From Nonomuraea rubra (GTDB lineage Bacteria > Actinomycetota > Actinomycetes > Streptosporangiales > Streptosporangiaceae): a DNA stretch of 64,000 bases. Each line of letters starts with the position of its first letter. Positions within the stretch are counted from its first letter, which is position 1. Shown one piece after another: positions 17,619 to 24,951 of this stretch. The stretch covers positions 2,339,001 through 2,403,000 of the forward strand of contig NZ_JACHMI010000001.1 of NCBI RefSeq assembly GCF_014207985.1. Direction: 5' to 3'. The notes beneath the pieces were generated by a model, which was not told the origin of the DNA, searched no databases, and saw only the letters and a program-made list of their open reading frames with translations. A program made the translations under genes and the position numbers.

Positions 17619-18656
17619 GTGAAAATAGTCCGCACGCCGGTCGGCCGGACCAGCGGGCGTGAGCCGGCCGACGTGCACGCGTACACGCTCGACCCGGGAA
17701 ATGGCTTCTCCGTCACCGTGTGGACTTATGGCGCCACGCTGGTCGAGGTCCTTGTCCCGGACGCGGCGGGCCGGGTGGACAATGTGGTGGTCCGGTTGCC
17801 CGATCTGGATTCCTATGAGGACCGCCGGCGCAACGCCTATGTCGGCGCCACGGTCGGGCGCTATTGCCGCTGCGTTTCCGGCGGCCGTTTCCCGCTCGAC
17901 GGCGTCGTGCACGAGCTGGACCGCAACGAGGGCGCGCACCACGTGCACGGCGGCACGCTGGGTTTCGACCGCCAGGTCTGGGAGGCCGACGCGGAGACCC
18001 GCGGCGACCGGCTCGTCCTGCGGCTGACGCTGGAGAGCCCCGACGGCGACCAGGGATATCCCGGCGACGTCACGGCCGAGGCGCGCTACGAGCTCGGCCC
18101 CGGCGGGCGGCTGGCCTTCGAGTTCGGCGCGGTCACCACGGCGCCCACCATCGTCGGCCTCACCAACCACGCCTTCTGGAACCTGTCCGGCGGCTCCGAG
18201 CCGATCGACGGCCACCGGCTGGCGCTCAACGCGCGCCGCACCGTGGCGTTCGACGACGAGCTCATCCCGCTGCCCGGCCCGCCGCGTGACGTCACCGGCA
18301 CCGCGCTCGACTACACGCTGAACCACACTGGGCCCCGGCTGCTGGCCGGGGCCAGGCTGGACAACTTCTTCGTGCTCGACGACCCTGCCTGGGCCGCCGA
18401 GCTGTCCCACGAGGCCAGCGGCCGGATCATGCGGGTGACCACCGACCAGCCCGGCCTCGGCGTCTACTCGGCCGACCACTACCACAGGCCCAGGGCCGGG
18501 CTCTGCCTGGAGGCCGGTGCCTGGCCCGACGCGCCCAACAGGCCCGACTTCCCCTCGGCCCGCCTCGACCCCGGGCAGAGCTACCTGCACCGGACCGTCC
18601 ACGAGTTCCGCACCGCCGGAAGCCGACAGAGCACGATGGCGGTTGTTGGCCGCTGA
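17619..18656 (+). CDS. Aldose 1-epimerase
   Basis: A 345-aa GalM-family mutarotase. It has the substrate histidine block NHAFWNLSG, the earlier HHVHGG and the catalytic glutamate region LCLEAGAWPDAPNRPDFPS near the C-terminus. The GTG start at 17619 has GGAGG at 17609-17613, a 5-nt spacer. It interconverts alpha and beta anomers of an aldose. It stands first in a plus-strand block with cupin, GNAT, radical SAM and glycosyltransferase genes, so a role in preparing the sugar is likely. It lies 95 bp from the divergent LLM gene; TGTGTCACA at 17572-17580 in the gap is a short palindrome. Confidence 0.9.
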   Translation: MKIVRTPVGRTSGREPADVHAYTLDPGNGFSVTVWTYGATLVEVLVPDAAGRVDNVVVRLPDLDSYEDRRRNAYVGATVGRYCRCVSGGRFPLDGVVHELDRNEGAHHVHGGTLGFDRQVWEADAETRGDRLVLRLTLESPDGDQGYPGDVTAEARYELGPGGRLAFEFGAVTTAPTIVGLTNHAFWNLSGGSEPIDGHRLALNARRTVAFDDELIPLPGPPRDVTGTALDYTLNHTGPRLLAGARLDNFFVLDDPAWAAELSHEASGRIMRVTTDQPGLGVYSADHYHRPRAGLCLEAGAWPDAPNRPDFPSARLDPGQSYLHRTVHEFRTAGSRQSTMAVVGR

Positions 18657-18666
18657 ATGCGCCGAC

Positions 18667-18682
18667 TAGCATGCGGCTCATG
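18667..18682 (+). promoter_or_regulatory. Probable leaderless promoter of the cupin gene
   Basis: TAGCAT (18667-18672) lies 7 nt before ATG 18680, and TTGTTG at 18643-18648 is 18 nt further upstream. This -35/-10 pair would start transcription at the start codon and argues for ATG 18680 over ATG 18671. Confidence 0.5.
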
Positions 18683-19162
18683 TCACTAACGGGGAATTCT
18701 CCCATTCAACTGGGAGGAAATCAGGTCCGTTTCGATCCCGACACCCACATTCGCAATGTCTTCACCGGCCCGGAAAGTCTGCTCTACGACTCCGACGGTG
18801 TCGTACTGAAAGGAATCCGCGGAACGGCCGGCGCGGCCGAGCTGATCGAGCGCGGAATGGAAGTCGGCGCCGACCGCATCACCATGGAATGTGGCGCCGA
18901 ATTCGAGCTCCACACGCACCCGGGCGCGCATATCCTCTACGTGCTCAGTTCCCGTGGCTACATCCACGTGGACGGCATCGACTACGAGATGGTCGCCGGT
19001 GACACCGTTTACGTGCCGGCCGACTACGCGCACGGGGTGAAGACCAACCACGCGGTACGCGAGCCGCTCGAACTGCTCTCGTTCGGCGTGCCGCACATGC
19101 CCCTCGACTCCACGAGACGCATGACGGTCGTGAAGCAGGCCGTGGCGGCGGACCGGGCATGA
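18680..19162 (+). CDS. Single-domain cupin protein
   Basis: A 160-aa protein with one beta-barrel cupin domain: motif 1 ELHTHPGAHILYVLSSRGYIHV, holding the metal-binding histidines, and motif 2 YVPADYAHGVKTN with the third histidine. Small cupins in such clusters act as isomerases, dioxygenases or epimerases; none can be picked here. It overlaps the GNAT gene by 4 bp (ATGA). Confidence 0.82.
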   Translation: MSLTGNSPIQLGGNQVRFDPDTHIRNVFTGPESLLYDSDGVVLKGIRGTAGAAELIERGMEVGADRITMECGAEFELHTHPGAHILYVLSSRGYIHVDGIDYEMVAGDTVYVPADYAHGVKTNHAVREPLELLSFGVPHMPLDSTRRMTVVKQAVAADRA

Positions 19163-19680
19163 CCCGGACCGGCGGCGCGGACTGGGCGTGGGAGGACGGC
19201 CAGGAAGCCGCCGAGCTGCACGAGCTGCTCGTCCTGTGCGACGCCTACCAGGCCGAGCGGTCGGGGACGGCCGCTCCGGCCAGGCGCGTCGAGACGACCA
19301 GGGCCCTGGTGTCGCGCGGGCTCGTGCACGTGCTCAGGCACGGCGGGAGGGCGGTCGCGTCGTTCACCCTCAGCGGGTCGCCCCCTTCCGGCCTGGACCC
19401 GGACGCCTTTCCCGCCGCCCGCGACCCCGTCTATCTGAGCAGGCTGGCGGTCCTGCCCGAGCTGCTGGCCGAGGGCTCGTTCGCGGGCGTGCGCTGCGTC
19501 AGGAAGGCGATCAGGCTGGCCACCGACGCGGGAGCCGACGTGCTGCGCGCGGAGGCGAACCCCGACCTCGCCGGCACCAGGACCATGCTGCTGGGGCTCG
19601 GCTTCGAGCAGCAGGGCCCGGTACACGCCGACGAGACCGGCAGGCGCTACGTCCACCTCCAGAGGTTCCTACGGCAGTGA
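19159..19680 (+). CDS. GNAT-family N-acetyltransferase
   Basis: A 173-aa protein with GNAT topology. YLSRLAVLPEL (about 94-104) is the beta4 strand, the acyl-CoA loop follows at SFAGVRCVRKAIRLA, and LLGLGFEQQGPV gives the terminal strand pair. It probably acylates an amine of the sugar or peptide intermediate. It is coupled to the cupin by a 4-bp overlap and lies 12 bp before the radical SAM gene. Confidence 0.78.
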   Translation: MTRTGGADWAWEDGQEAAELHELLVLCDAYQAERSGTAAPARRVETTRALVSRGLVHVLRHGGRAVASFTLSGSPPSGLDPDAFPAARDPVYLSRLAVLPELLAEGSFAGVRCVRKAIRLATDAGADVLRAEANPDLAGTRTMLLGLGFEQQGPVHADETGRRYVHLQRFLRQ

Positions 19681-19692
19681 GGGACGACTTCG

Positions 19693-20898
19693 ATGAAGAC
19701 CTATGTGGCGCCGGACCTGGTGGCCGAGCTCGCCGCCGCGGGCCGGGCCGTCGTGCTCTTCGGCGCGGGTGACATCGGCGTGCTCGCGCACGAGGCGCTG
19801 ACCCGGCTCGGCGTGCGCGTCACCTGCTTCGCCGACGGCCGGCAGAGCAAGCAGGGGCAGACCCTGCGCGGCCTGGACATCTGGGCACCCGAACGGCTGG
19901 CCGAGCTCCCCGCCGACTCCCACATCTTCCTCTGCGGGAACTACCTCACCACCATGACCGCGCGGCTGCGCGCGATGGGCTTCAGCGAGATTCACGACTG
20001 CGTGGCACTCCTCGACGGTTTCGATTTCCGCGGTTCCGACACGGGCATGGACCTCGTGCTGATCGAGCGCAAGATCGCGCTGCACAAGTGGGAGTGCATG
20101 AAGGCCGGCGAATCAGCCGAAGAACCGCTCGTCCTGAAATACCTCGACGTCGTGGTGACCGAGGCGTGCTCGATGAAATGCCAGGACTGCTCGAACCTGA
20201 TGCAGTACTACACCAAGCCCCGGCACAGCGACCTCGACCTGCTGGACAGCGCGGTGGACCGCATCGTGGCGGCCATCGACGGCATCTACGAGTTCCGGGT
20301 GCTGGGCGGCGAGCCGTTCGTCAATCCCCGCGTGCATCGGGTGATCAGGAAGCTGACCGGCTACGAGCAGGTGCAGAAGGTGGTGATCTACACCAACGCC
20401 ACCATCGTTCCGCGGGGCGACAATCTCGACTGCCTGCGCCACGAGAAGGTGGTCGTGGAGATCACCAACTACGGCGCCCATTCCAGGAAACATGACGAGC
20501 TGGTCGCGACGCTCCGGGAGAACGGCGTCACCCACCTGTCGAAGATCCCGGTCTGGACCGACTCCGGGCGCATCAGGTTCGTCGAGCGCAGTGACGCCGA
20601 GCTCGACGACATGTTCCGCAACTGCTGCGTCAACGACGTGCTGACCCTGCTCAACGGGAAGCTCTACCGGTGCCCGTTCTCCGCCAACGGCACCAACCTG
20701 GGCGCCATCCCGGACGACCCCGCCGACGTGGTGGACCTGACGTCGGACACGTCGGGGGCCGCGCTGCGGGCCGGCATCCGGCGCCTGTACGGCAGGACGA
20801 CGCACCTCAGAGCGTGCGGCTACTGCAACGGCCGCGACTACCGCACGCCCAGGATCGAGCCCGCCATCCAGATCCGCAAACCGCTTCCCCTCGTATGA
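19693..20898 (+). CDS. Radical SAM enzyme with N-terminal Rossmann-like domain and auxiliary cluster
   Basis: A 401-aa protein with three parts. Residues 17-110 form a nucleotide-sugar-acyltransferase-like Rossmann half (VVLFGAGDIGVLAHEAL). The radical SAM core has CSMKCQDC (C159, C163, C166) binding the 4Fe-4S cluster and GGEP at about 205-208. The C-terminus has further cysteines (C311, C312, C327, C375, C378), suggesting a SPASM-like auxiliary cluster. Family members do epimerisation, C-C bond formation or dehydrogenation. GAGGG 9 nt before ATG 19693 supports the start. It shares a 4-bp overlap with the glycosyltransferase. Confidence 0.88.
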   Translation: MKTYVAPDLVAELAAAGRAVVLFGAGDIGVLAHEALTRLGVRVTCFADGRQSKQGQTLRGLDIWAPERLAELPADSHIFLCGNYLTTMTARLRAMGFSEIHDCVALLDGFDFRGSDTGMDLVLIERKIALHKWECMKAGESAEEPLVLKYLDVVVTEACSMKCQDCSNLMQYYTKPRHSDLDLLDSAVDRIVAAIDGIYEFRVLGGEPFVNPRVHRVIRKLTGYEQVQKVVIYTNATIVPRGDNLDCLRHEKVVVEITNYGAHSRKHDELVATLRENGVTHLSKIPVWTDSGRIRFVERSDAELDDMFRNCCVNDVLTLLNGKLYRCPFSANGTNLGAIPDDPADVVDLTSDTSGAALRAGIRRLYGRTTHLRACGYCNGRDYRTPRIEPAIQIRKPLPLV

Positions 20899-22253
20899 GC
20901 CCGCCGGCTCCGGGCGGCGTCAGGGTCGCGGTCTTCCCGATCGACGCGATCGGCCACGTCAACCCGCTCCTGCCGATCGTGCAGGCGCTGGCCGCGCATC
21001 CCGAGGTGGCGGAGGTGCGCAGCTTCGGAGCGGCCCGGCTCGCCCGGGCGTTCACCGCCGCGGGCGCGTGCCACGTGCCCGTCGAGGACCCGGCCGCTCC
21101 GCCACCGCCGCCACCGGGAGTGTCGGAGCTGGCGTACAGGAGCTTCGTCCTGCCGCTCGCGATCACCGAGCGGATGACGGCGCACGCCGCCGGGTTCCGC
21201 CCCGACGTCGTGCTGTACGACGTGTTCTGCGTGCACGGGCTGGTCGCCGCCCGCGCCCTCGGCCTGCCGTCGGCCTCGCTGGTCACCTTCCCCGGGTACG
21301 GCGCGCTCGGCGAGCACTTCGCGATCCAGCACGGCGCCGCGTACGACCGGCTCGCCCCGGCCGGGGAGCGCTACCGGGAGCTGTACGGGCTGGACCTGCT
21401 GGGCGAGGATTTCCTGCCCGTGCTCTTCCCGTCGCCGGACCTGTCGATCGTGACGGCGGTCGAGTCGTTGTCCCGGGAGGTGGACGCGGTGACGATGCCG
21501 CGGTTGCACGCCGCGCTGTCCCGCTACGACGGCACCTGCGCGTTCGTGGGGCCGTCGGTGGGGGACGTCAGGTTCGGCTTCGAGCCGCATGACCGCCTCG
21601 GCCGGGGCTTCCCGTACGAGCGCCTGGACGCGGCGCGGCGGGCGGGCCGCTCGATCGTGCTGTTCTCCCTCGGCACCGTGCTGACCGGCTTCAGGTCCGG
21701 TTCGCCGGTCGGCGGGGCGCCGACCGGGCGCGCGTACCTCGCGGCCCTGCTCGGCCACCTGGTCCGCGTGCTCGGCGACCGCGACGACGTGCTCGTCGTG
21801 GTCGCGACGGATGCGCCGCCGCCCGCCGGCGAGCCCCGGTGGCCGGAGAACTTCGTGGTGCGGGCCTTCCTCCCGCAACGGGAGCTCCTGCACGGGTACG
21901 CCGATGCGTTCATCACCCACCACGGCATGAACTCCACCACCGAGAGCATCCTCGCGGGTGTCCCGATGGTCTCGGTGCCCGGCGTCGGCGACCAGCTTCC
22001 GAACGCGGAGATCGCCATCTCGGGCGGCGCCGCGGTGGCGCTCTGGGACCTCCACGACGTGTTCGCCACGCTGACCGCCGACCGGCTGGCCCTGGCCGTG
22101 CGGCAGGTGCTGGACGACCCGTCGTACCGGGAGGCGTGCCTGGCCCTCAGGGACAGGATGACCGCGGCGGGCGGCGCACGGCGCGCGGCCGGGTTGACAG
22201 TGGCACTGGCGAGCCGATCATTCGCGAGCCGGTCGCTCGGGAGCCGGTCATGA
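20895..22253 (+). CDS. GT1-family glycosyltransferase (MGT-like)
   Basis: A 452-aa GT-B glycosyltransferase. The N-terminal acceptor domain begins VAVFPIDAIGHVNPLLPIV; the C-terminal donor domain has FLPQRELLHGYADAFITHHG followed by MNSTTESILAGVPMV, matching the UDP-sugar signature of macrolide/secondary-metabolite GT1 enzymes. ATG 20895 overlaps the radical SAM stop. The C-terminus is a 15-bp x 3 repeat (SRSFASRSLGSRS). It converges on the acyl-AMP ligase with a 6-bp overlap. It would attach the sugar to the product or self-inactivate it for export. Confidence 0.9.
   Translation: MSPPAPGGVRVAVFPIDAIGHVNPLLPIVQALAAHPEVAEVRSFGAARLARAFTAAGACHVPVEDPAAPPPPPPGVSELAYRSFVLPLAITERMTAHAAGFRPDVVLYDVFCVHGLVAARALGLPSASLVTFPGYGALGEHFAIQHGAAYDRLAPAGERYRELYGLDLLGEDFLPVLFPSPDLSIVTAVESLSREVDAVTMPRLHAALSRYDGTCAFVGPSVGDVRFGFEPHDRLGRGFPYERLDAARRAGRSIVLFSLGTVLTGFRSGSPVGGAPTGRAYLAALLGHLVRVLGDRDDVLVVVATDAPPPAGEPRWPENFVVRAFLPQRELLHGYADAFITHHGMNSTTESILAGVPMVSVPGVGDQLPNAEIAISGGAAVALWDLHDVFATLTADRLALAVRQVLDDPSYREACLALRDRMTAAGGARRAAGLTVALASRSFASRSLGSRS
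22208..22252. repeat. 15-bp tandem repeat, three copies, at the glycosyltransferase 3' end
   Basis: Units at 22208-22222, 22223-22237 and 22238-22252 share the core GAGCCGGTC (A for G in unit 1). They encode the last residues of the glycosyltransferase and overlap the end of the opposite gene. Confidence 0.7.
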
Positions 22254-23813
22254 GGAGGCGAGCAGGTGGGCGAGCTCGGGCCGGCGGATCTTGCCCGTCG
22301 CGGTCCTGGGGATCGCGTCGAGGCGGACGACGCGGTTGGGAACCACACTCTGGGCGAAGGCGGCGAGCAGGTGCGGACGCACGTTGACCGTCTCGGGCGC
22401 GCCCTCCGCGTGGACGACCGCGGCGACGATCTCCTCCCCGAGGAAGCGGTGCGGGACCGCCACGCAGGCCGCGTCCCGCACGTACGGCACCCCCCGCAGG
22501 ACCTTCTCCATCTCCTCCAGCGAGACGGACTCGCCGCCCACCTTGGCGATGTTCTTCAGCCGCCCGGTGACGAAGAAGAAGGCCCGGCCCGAGGAGTCGC
22601 GCAGCTCGAAGCCGAGGTCCTGCGAGTGGAACCAGCCCTCCTCGAACGCCTCCCGCGTCGCCGCCGGGTTGCGCGCGTAGCCGTTCATGACGTTGTGGCC
22701 GCGCATGCAGAGCTCTCCCGTCTCGCCGGGGGCGGCCCGCTCGCCGTCCCTGGTCAGCACGGCCACCTCGTTGCCGTGCACCGCGACCCCGATCGACGGG
22801 ACGTCGGCCCCGGTCACGAAGCGCTCGACGTCCTCCTCCGGCAGGCCGGGCGGCATGGTGGTGGAGAAGTTGGTGGTCTCGGTGAGCCCGTACCCCTGCA
22901 GGACGCGGGCGCCGAGCCGTTCGCGGACGGCGCGGGCGGTCGCGGCGGGCAACGGGGCGGCGGCGGAGACGAAGTAATCGAACTCGGCGGGCAGCGAGGG
23001 GCGCCGCCACGTGGTCGTCAGCGTCTCCAGGATGCTCGGCACCACGCTGGCGATCCGCGGGCGGTACCGCTCGATGAGGCGCGGGTAGGCGAACGGGTCG
23101 AACCCGCCGGCCAGGACGACGTGCGCGCCCGCCATGAACGTGGCCATCAGCGAGAAGTGCACCCCGTTGACATGGTGGATCGGCAGGCAGCCCAGCAGCC
23201 GGTCGCCCGCGACCAGCCCGTGGTGGCGGCGGACCGCCTCGGCGTTGGACACCACGTTGCGATGCGACTGGGCGACCAGCTTCGAGGCGGCGGTGGAGCC
23301 GGACGTGCCGAAGTAGAACACGTCGTCGCCAGGGGACGCGACGGGCGCCACGAGTGGCCCGGCGTCGGGCAGGTCGTACGGCTCGGGGATCGGGATCGCC
23401 CCGGCGAAGGTGCCCTCGGGCACGGCGGCGGACCTCAGGACGGCCGTCACGCCCAGCGCCTCCGTCTGCCGGCGCAGCCGCGACTCGGGGTCCGCCGGGC
23501 TGAGGAACAGCACGCGGTATCCCGCGCGTACCGCGGCGAAAATCGCCACCACCGAGGTCAGCTCGTTCCGCGGAATGAGCCCGACGGTTTCGCAGGCGCC
23601 GAGCTCGCCTTTCAGCCAGTACGCGAGCCGGCGGCTGCAGGTGTCGAGCCGCCGATAGGAAAGCGTCATTCTCTCGCCCGCCACGGCCGGGTCACCGGTG
23701 ATGTACGGCGCGTCGGGACGGACTCGGAGATGCTCGTCGAAAAACTCGGCGAAGCTGGTGCGCGCAGGTGGAGCGGACGGATGACGATGCACTTCTGCTG
23801 GGATGTCGTCCAC
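22248..23813 (-). CDS. Acyl-AMP ligase (ANL superfamily) with unusual A3 loop
   Basis: A 521-aa acyl- or aryl-adenylating enzyme. A5 GYGLTETTNF, A7 HSQDLGFEL, A8 GRLKNIAKVGGESVSLEEME and the A10 lysine in TATGKIRR are present. The phosphate loop is odd: GTSGSTAASKLV in place of the usual TSGSTGxPKGV, keeping the lysine but losing two glycines and the proline. Because it is divergent from a free carrier protein 60 bp away, it probably activates a starter acid and loads that carrier. Its GTG start at 23813 sits 5 nt after a perfect TATAAT, implying a leaderless transcript. Confidence 0.86.
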   Translation of the reverse strand: MDDIPAEVHRHPSAPPARTSFAEFFDEHLRVRPDAPYITGDPAVAGERMTLSYRRLDTCSRRLAYWLKGELGACETVGLIPRNELTSVVAIFAAVRAGYRVLFLSPADPESRLRRQTEALGVTAVLRSAAVPEGTFAGAIPIPEPYDLPDAGPLVAPVASPGDDVFYFGTSGSTAASKLVAQSHRNVVSNAEAVRRHHGLVAGDRLLGCLPIHHVNGVHFSLMATFMAGAHVVLAGGFDPFAYPRLIERYRPRIASVVPSILETLTTTWRRPSLPAEFDYFVSAAAPLPAATARAVRERLGARVLQGYGLTETTNFSTTMPPGLPEEDVERFVTGADVPSIGVAVHGNEVAVLTRDGERAAPGETGELCMRGHNVMNGYARNPAATREAFEEGWFHSQDLGFELRDSSGRAFFFVTGRLKNIAKVGGESVSLEEMEKVLRGVPYVRDAACVAVPHRFLGEEIVAAVVHAEGAPETVNVRPHLLAAFAQSVVPNRVVRLDAIPRTATGKIRRPELAHLLASS

Positions 23814-23818
23814 GGCTC

Positions 23819-23824
23819 ATTATA
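23819..23824 (-). promoter_or_regulatory. -10 element (TATAAT) of the acyl-AMP ligase, probably leaderless
   Basis: On the minus strand a perfect TATAAT ends 5 nt before the GTG start at 23813. Normal start-site spacing puts the transcript 5' end at the start codon. A weak TTCCCG lies 16 nt upstream. Confidence 0.55.
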
Positions 23825-23872
23825 CCTTTTCAACGCAGGCCGGGAAGTAATGGATCGATCGAGGGTAGCATT

Positions 23873-24112
23873 GTGGACGAGCTTTATGAAATAGTCGCGG
23901 GCCTCGTCAAGAAGTGCCTGGGAATGGACGCCGAAGAGCTCGACCCGGACGCCGACCTGAGCGTCTCCGGGCTCACGTCCCTGCGTATGGTGGAATTGAT
24001 GACGGAGCTCGAGGAACGCCTTTCCATCGAATTCCCGGACGAAATGATCGAGCCCGGCACGTTCCGTACCGCGCGGTCCCTGACCGATTCGGTGCGGAGC
24101 CTGGTCCCCTGA
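23873..24112 (+). CDS. Free-standing acyl carrier protein
   Basis: A 79-aa carrier protein from GTG 23873, with GAGGG at 23861-23865 and a 7-nt spacer. The prosthetic-group serine lies in SVSGLTSLRMVELM, and the acidic helix 2 (LMTELEERLSIEFPDEMI) is typical of ACP/PCP proteins charged by acyl-AMP ligases. The longer frame from 23768 lacks domain similarity upstream and would run through the divergent promoter. It is the likely partner of the ligase at 22248-23813. Confidence 0.87.
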   Translation: MDELYEIVAGLVKKCLGMDAEELDPDADLSVSGLTSLRMVELMTELEERLSIEFPDEMIEPGTFRTARSLTDSVRSLVP

Positions 24113-24151
24113 GCGGTCGCGGCCCGGCACGCGGGCGGGCCGCGATGGGCC

Positions 24152-24167
24152 TAGCATTTCGCGGGTG
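24152..24167 (+). promoter_or_regulatory. Probable leaderless promoter of the LexA paralogue
   Basis: TAGCAT at 24152-24157 is followed by 7 nt and the GTG at 24165. No ribosome-binding site or canonical CGAAC-N4-GTTCG SOS box was seen in the 52-bp gap. Confidence 0.45.
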
Positions 24168-24824
24168 ACCAGCTACGACGATCATGACGCGTTCGAGTAC
24201 GTGGACTTCTCGGCCCTGCCGCAGCGCCAGCAGCGGATCCTGGCCACGATCCGGGACTGGGTCGCCAGGTACGGGTACCCGCCGAGCACCCGCGAACTCG
24301 GGCGCGCCGTCGGGCTGAGATCGTCCTCGTCGGTGTCGAAGCACCTCAGGAGCCTGGAGGAGCGGGGGCTGCTGCGCCGGAGCACCGCCGTGACCAGGCC
24401 GATCGACGTGCGCCCGTTCCTGCGGGCCGCGGCGTCCGAGCCGGCCGGCGACCTGGTGAGCGTGCCCGTGGTCGGCGACATCGCCGCCGGCACGCCGATC
24501 CTCGCGGACGAGCACCTGGACGAGGCGCTGACCCTGCCCCGCGACCTCACCGGGCGGGGCACCGTGTTCGGCCTCCGGGTGCGCGGCGACTCGATGATCG
24601 ACGCCGCCATCTGCGACGGCGACCTCGTCGTGGTCCGGCAGCAGCCCGAGGCGCACTCCGGCCAGATCGTCGCCGCGATGATCGACGGGGAGGCGACCGT
24701 GAAGGTGTACCGGCGGCGCGGCGGGCACGTCCTCCTCGAACCGCGCAACCCCGCCTACGACGTCATCGACGGCGACGAGGCCGTGGTGCTGGGCATCGTG
24801 GTCTCGGTCCTGCGCAGCGTCTGA
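24165..24824 (+). CDS. lexA: LexA-family repressor
   Basis: A 219-aa LexA-type repressor. An N-terminal winged helix-turn-helix (YPPSTRELGRAVGLRSSSSVSKH, about 38-60) precedes the S24 self-cleavage domain, with the cleavage pair A108-G109 (GDIAAGTPI), nucleophile S143 (RGDSM) and K180. All catalytic parts are intact. Its place next to the cluster and the lack of a classical SOS box upstream suggest a paralogue that may link the cluster to DNA damage, but it could also be the main LexA. No second copy can be checked here. Confidence 0.88.
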   Translation: MTSYDDHDAFEYVDFSALPQRQQRILATIRDWVARYGYPPSTRELGRAVGLRSSSSVSKHLRSLEERGLLRRSTAVTRPIDVRPFLRAAASEPAGDLVSVPVVGDIAAGTPILADEHLDEALTLPRDLTGRGTVFGLRVRGDSMIDAAICDGDLVVVRQQPEAHSGQIVAAMIDGEATVKVYRRRGGHVLLEPRNPAYDVIDGDEAVVLGIVVSVLRSV

Positions 24825-24951
24825 GGAAGGGGAACCAGACACGAGCGACCGTGGCGGACGTGCCGCTGGGAAAGGTGACCGCGGCGGCCCGGCCCTTCCA
24901 GGCCGGACCCGGGTCGAGGATCAGGTCACGGGGGCGGGGAGCAGGCGTGAC

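Noticed and set aside
23866..23871. TAGCAT just before the carrier-protein GTG as a -10 element
   Set aside because: Only 1 nt separates it from the start codon, so transcription would begin inside the gene; the GAGGG ribosome site argues for a leadered transcript.
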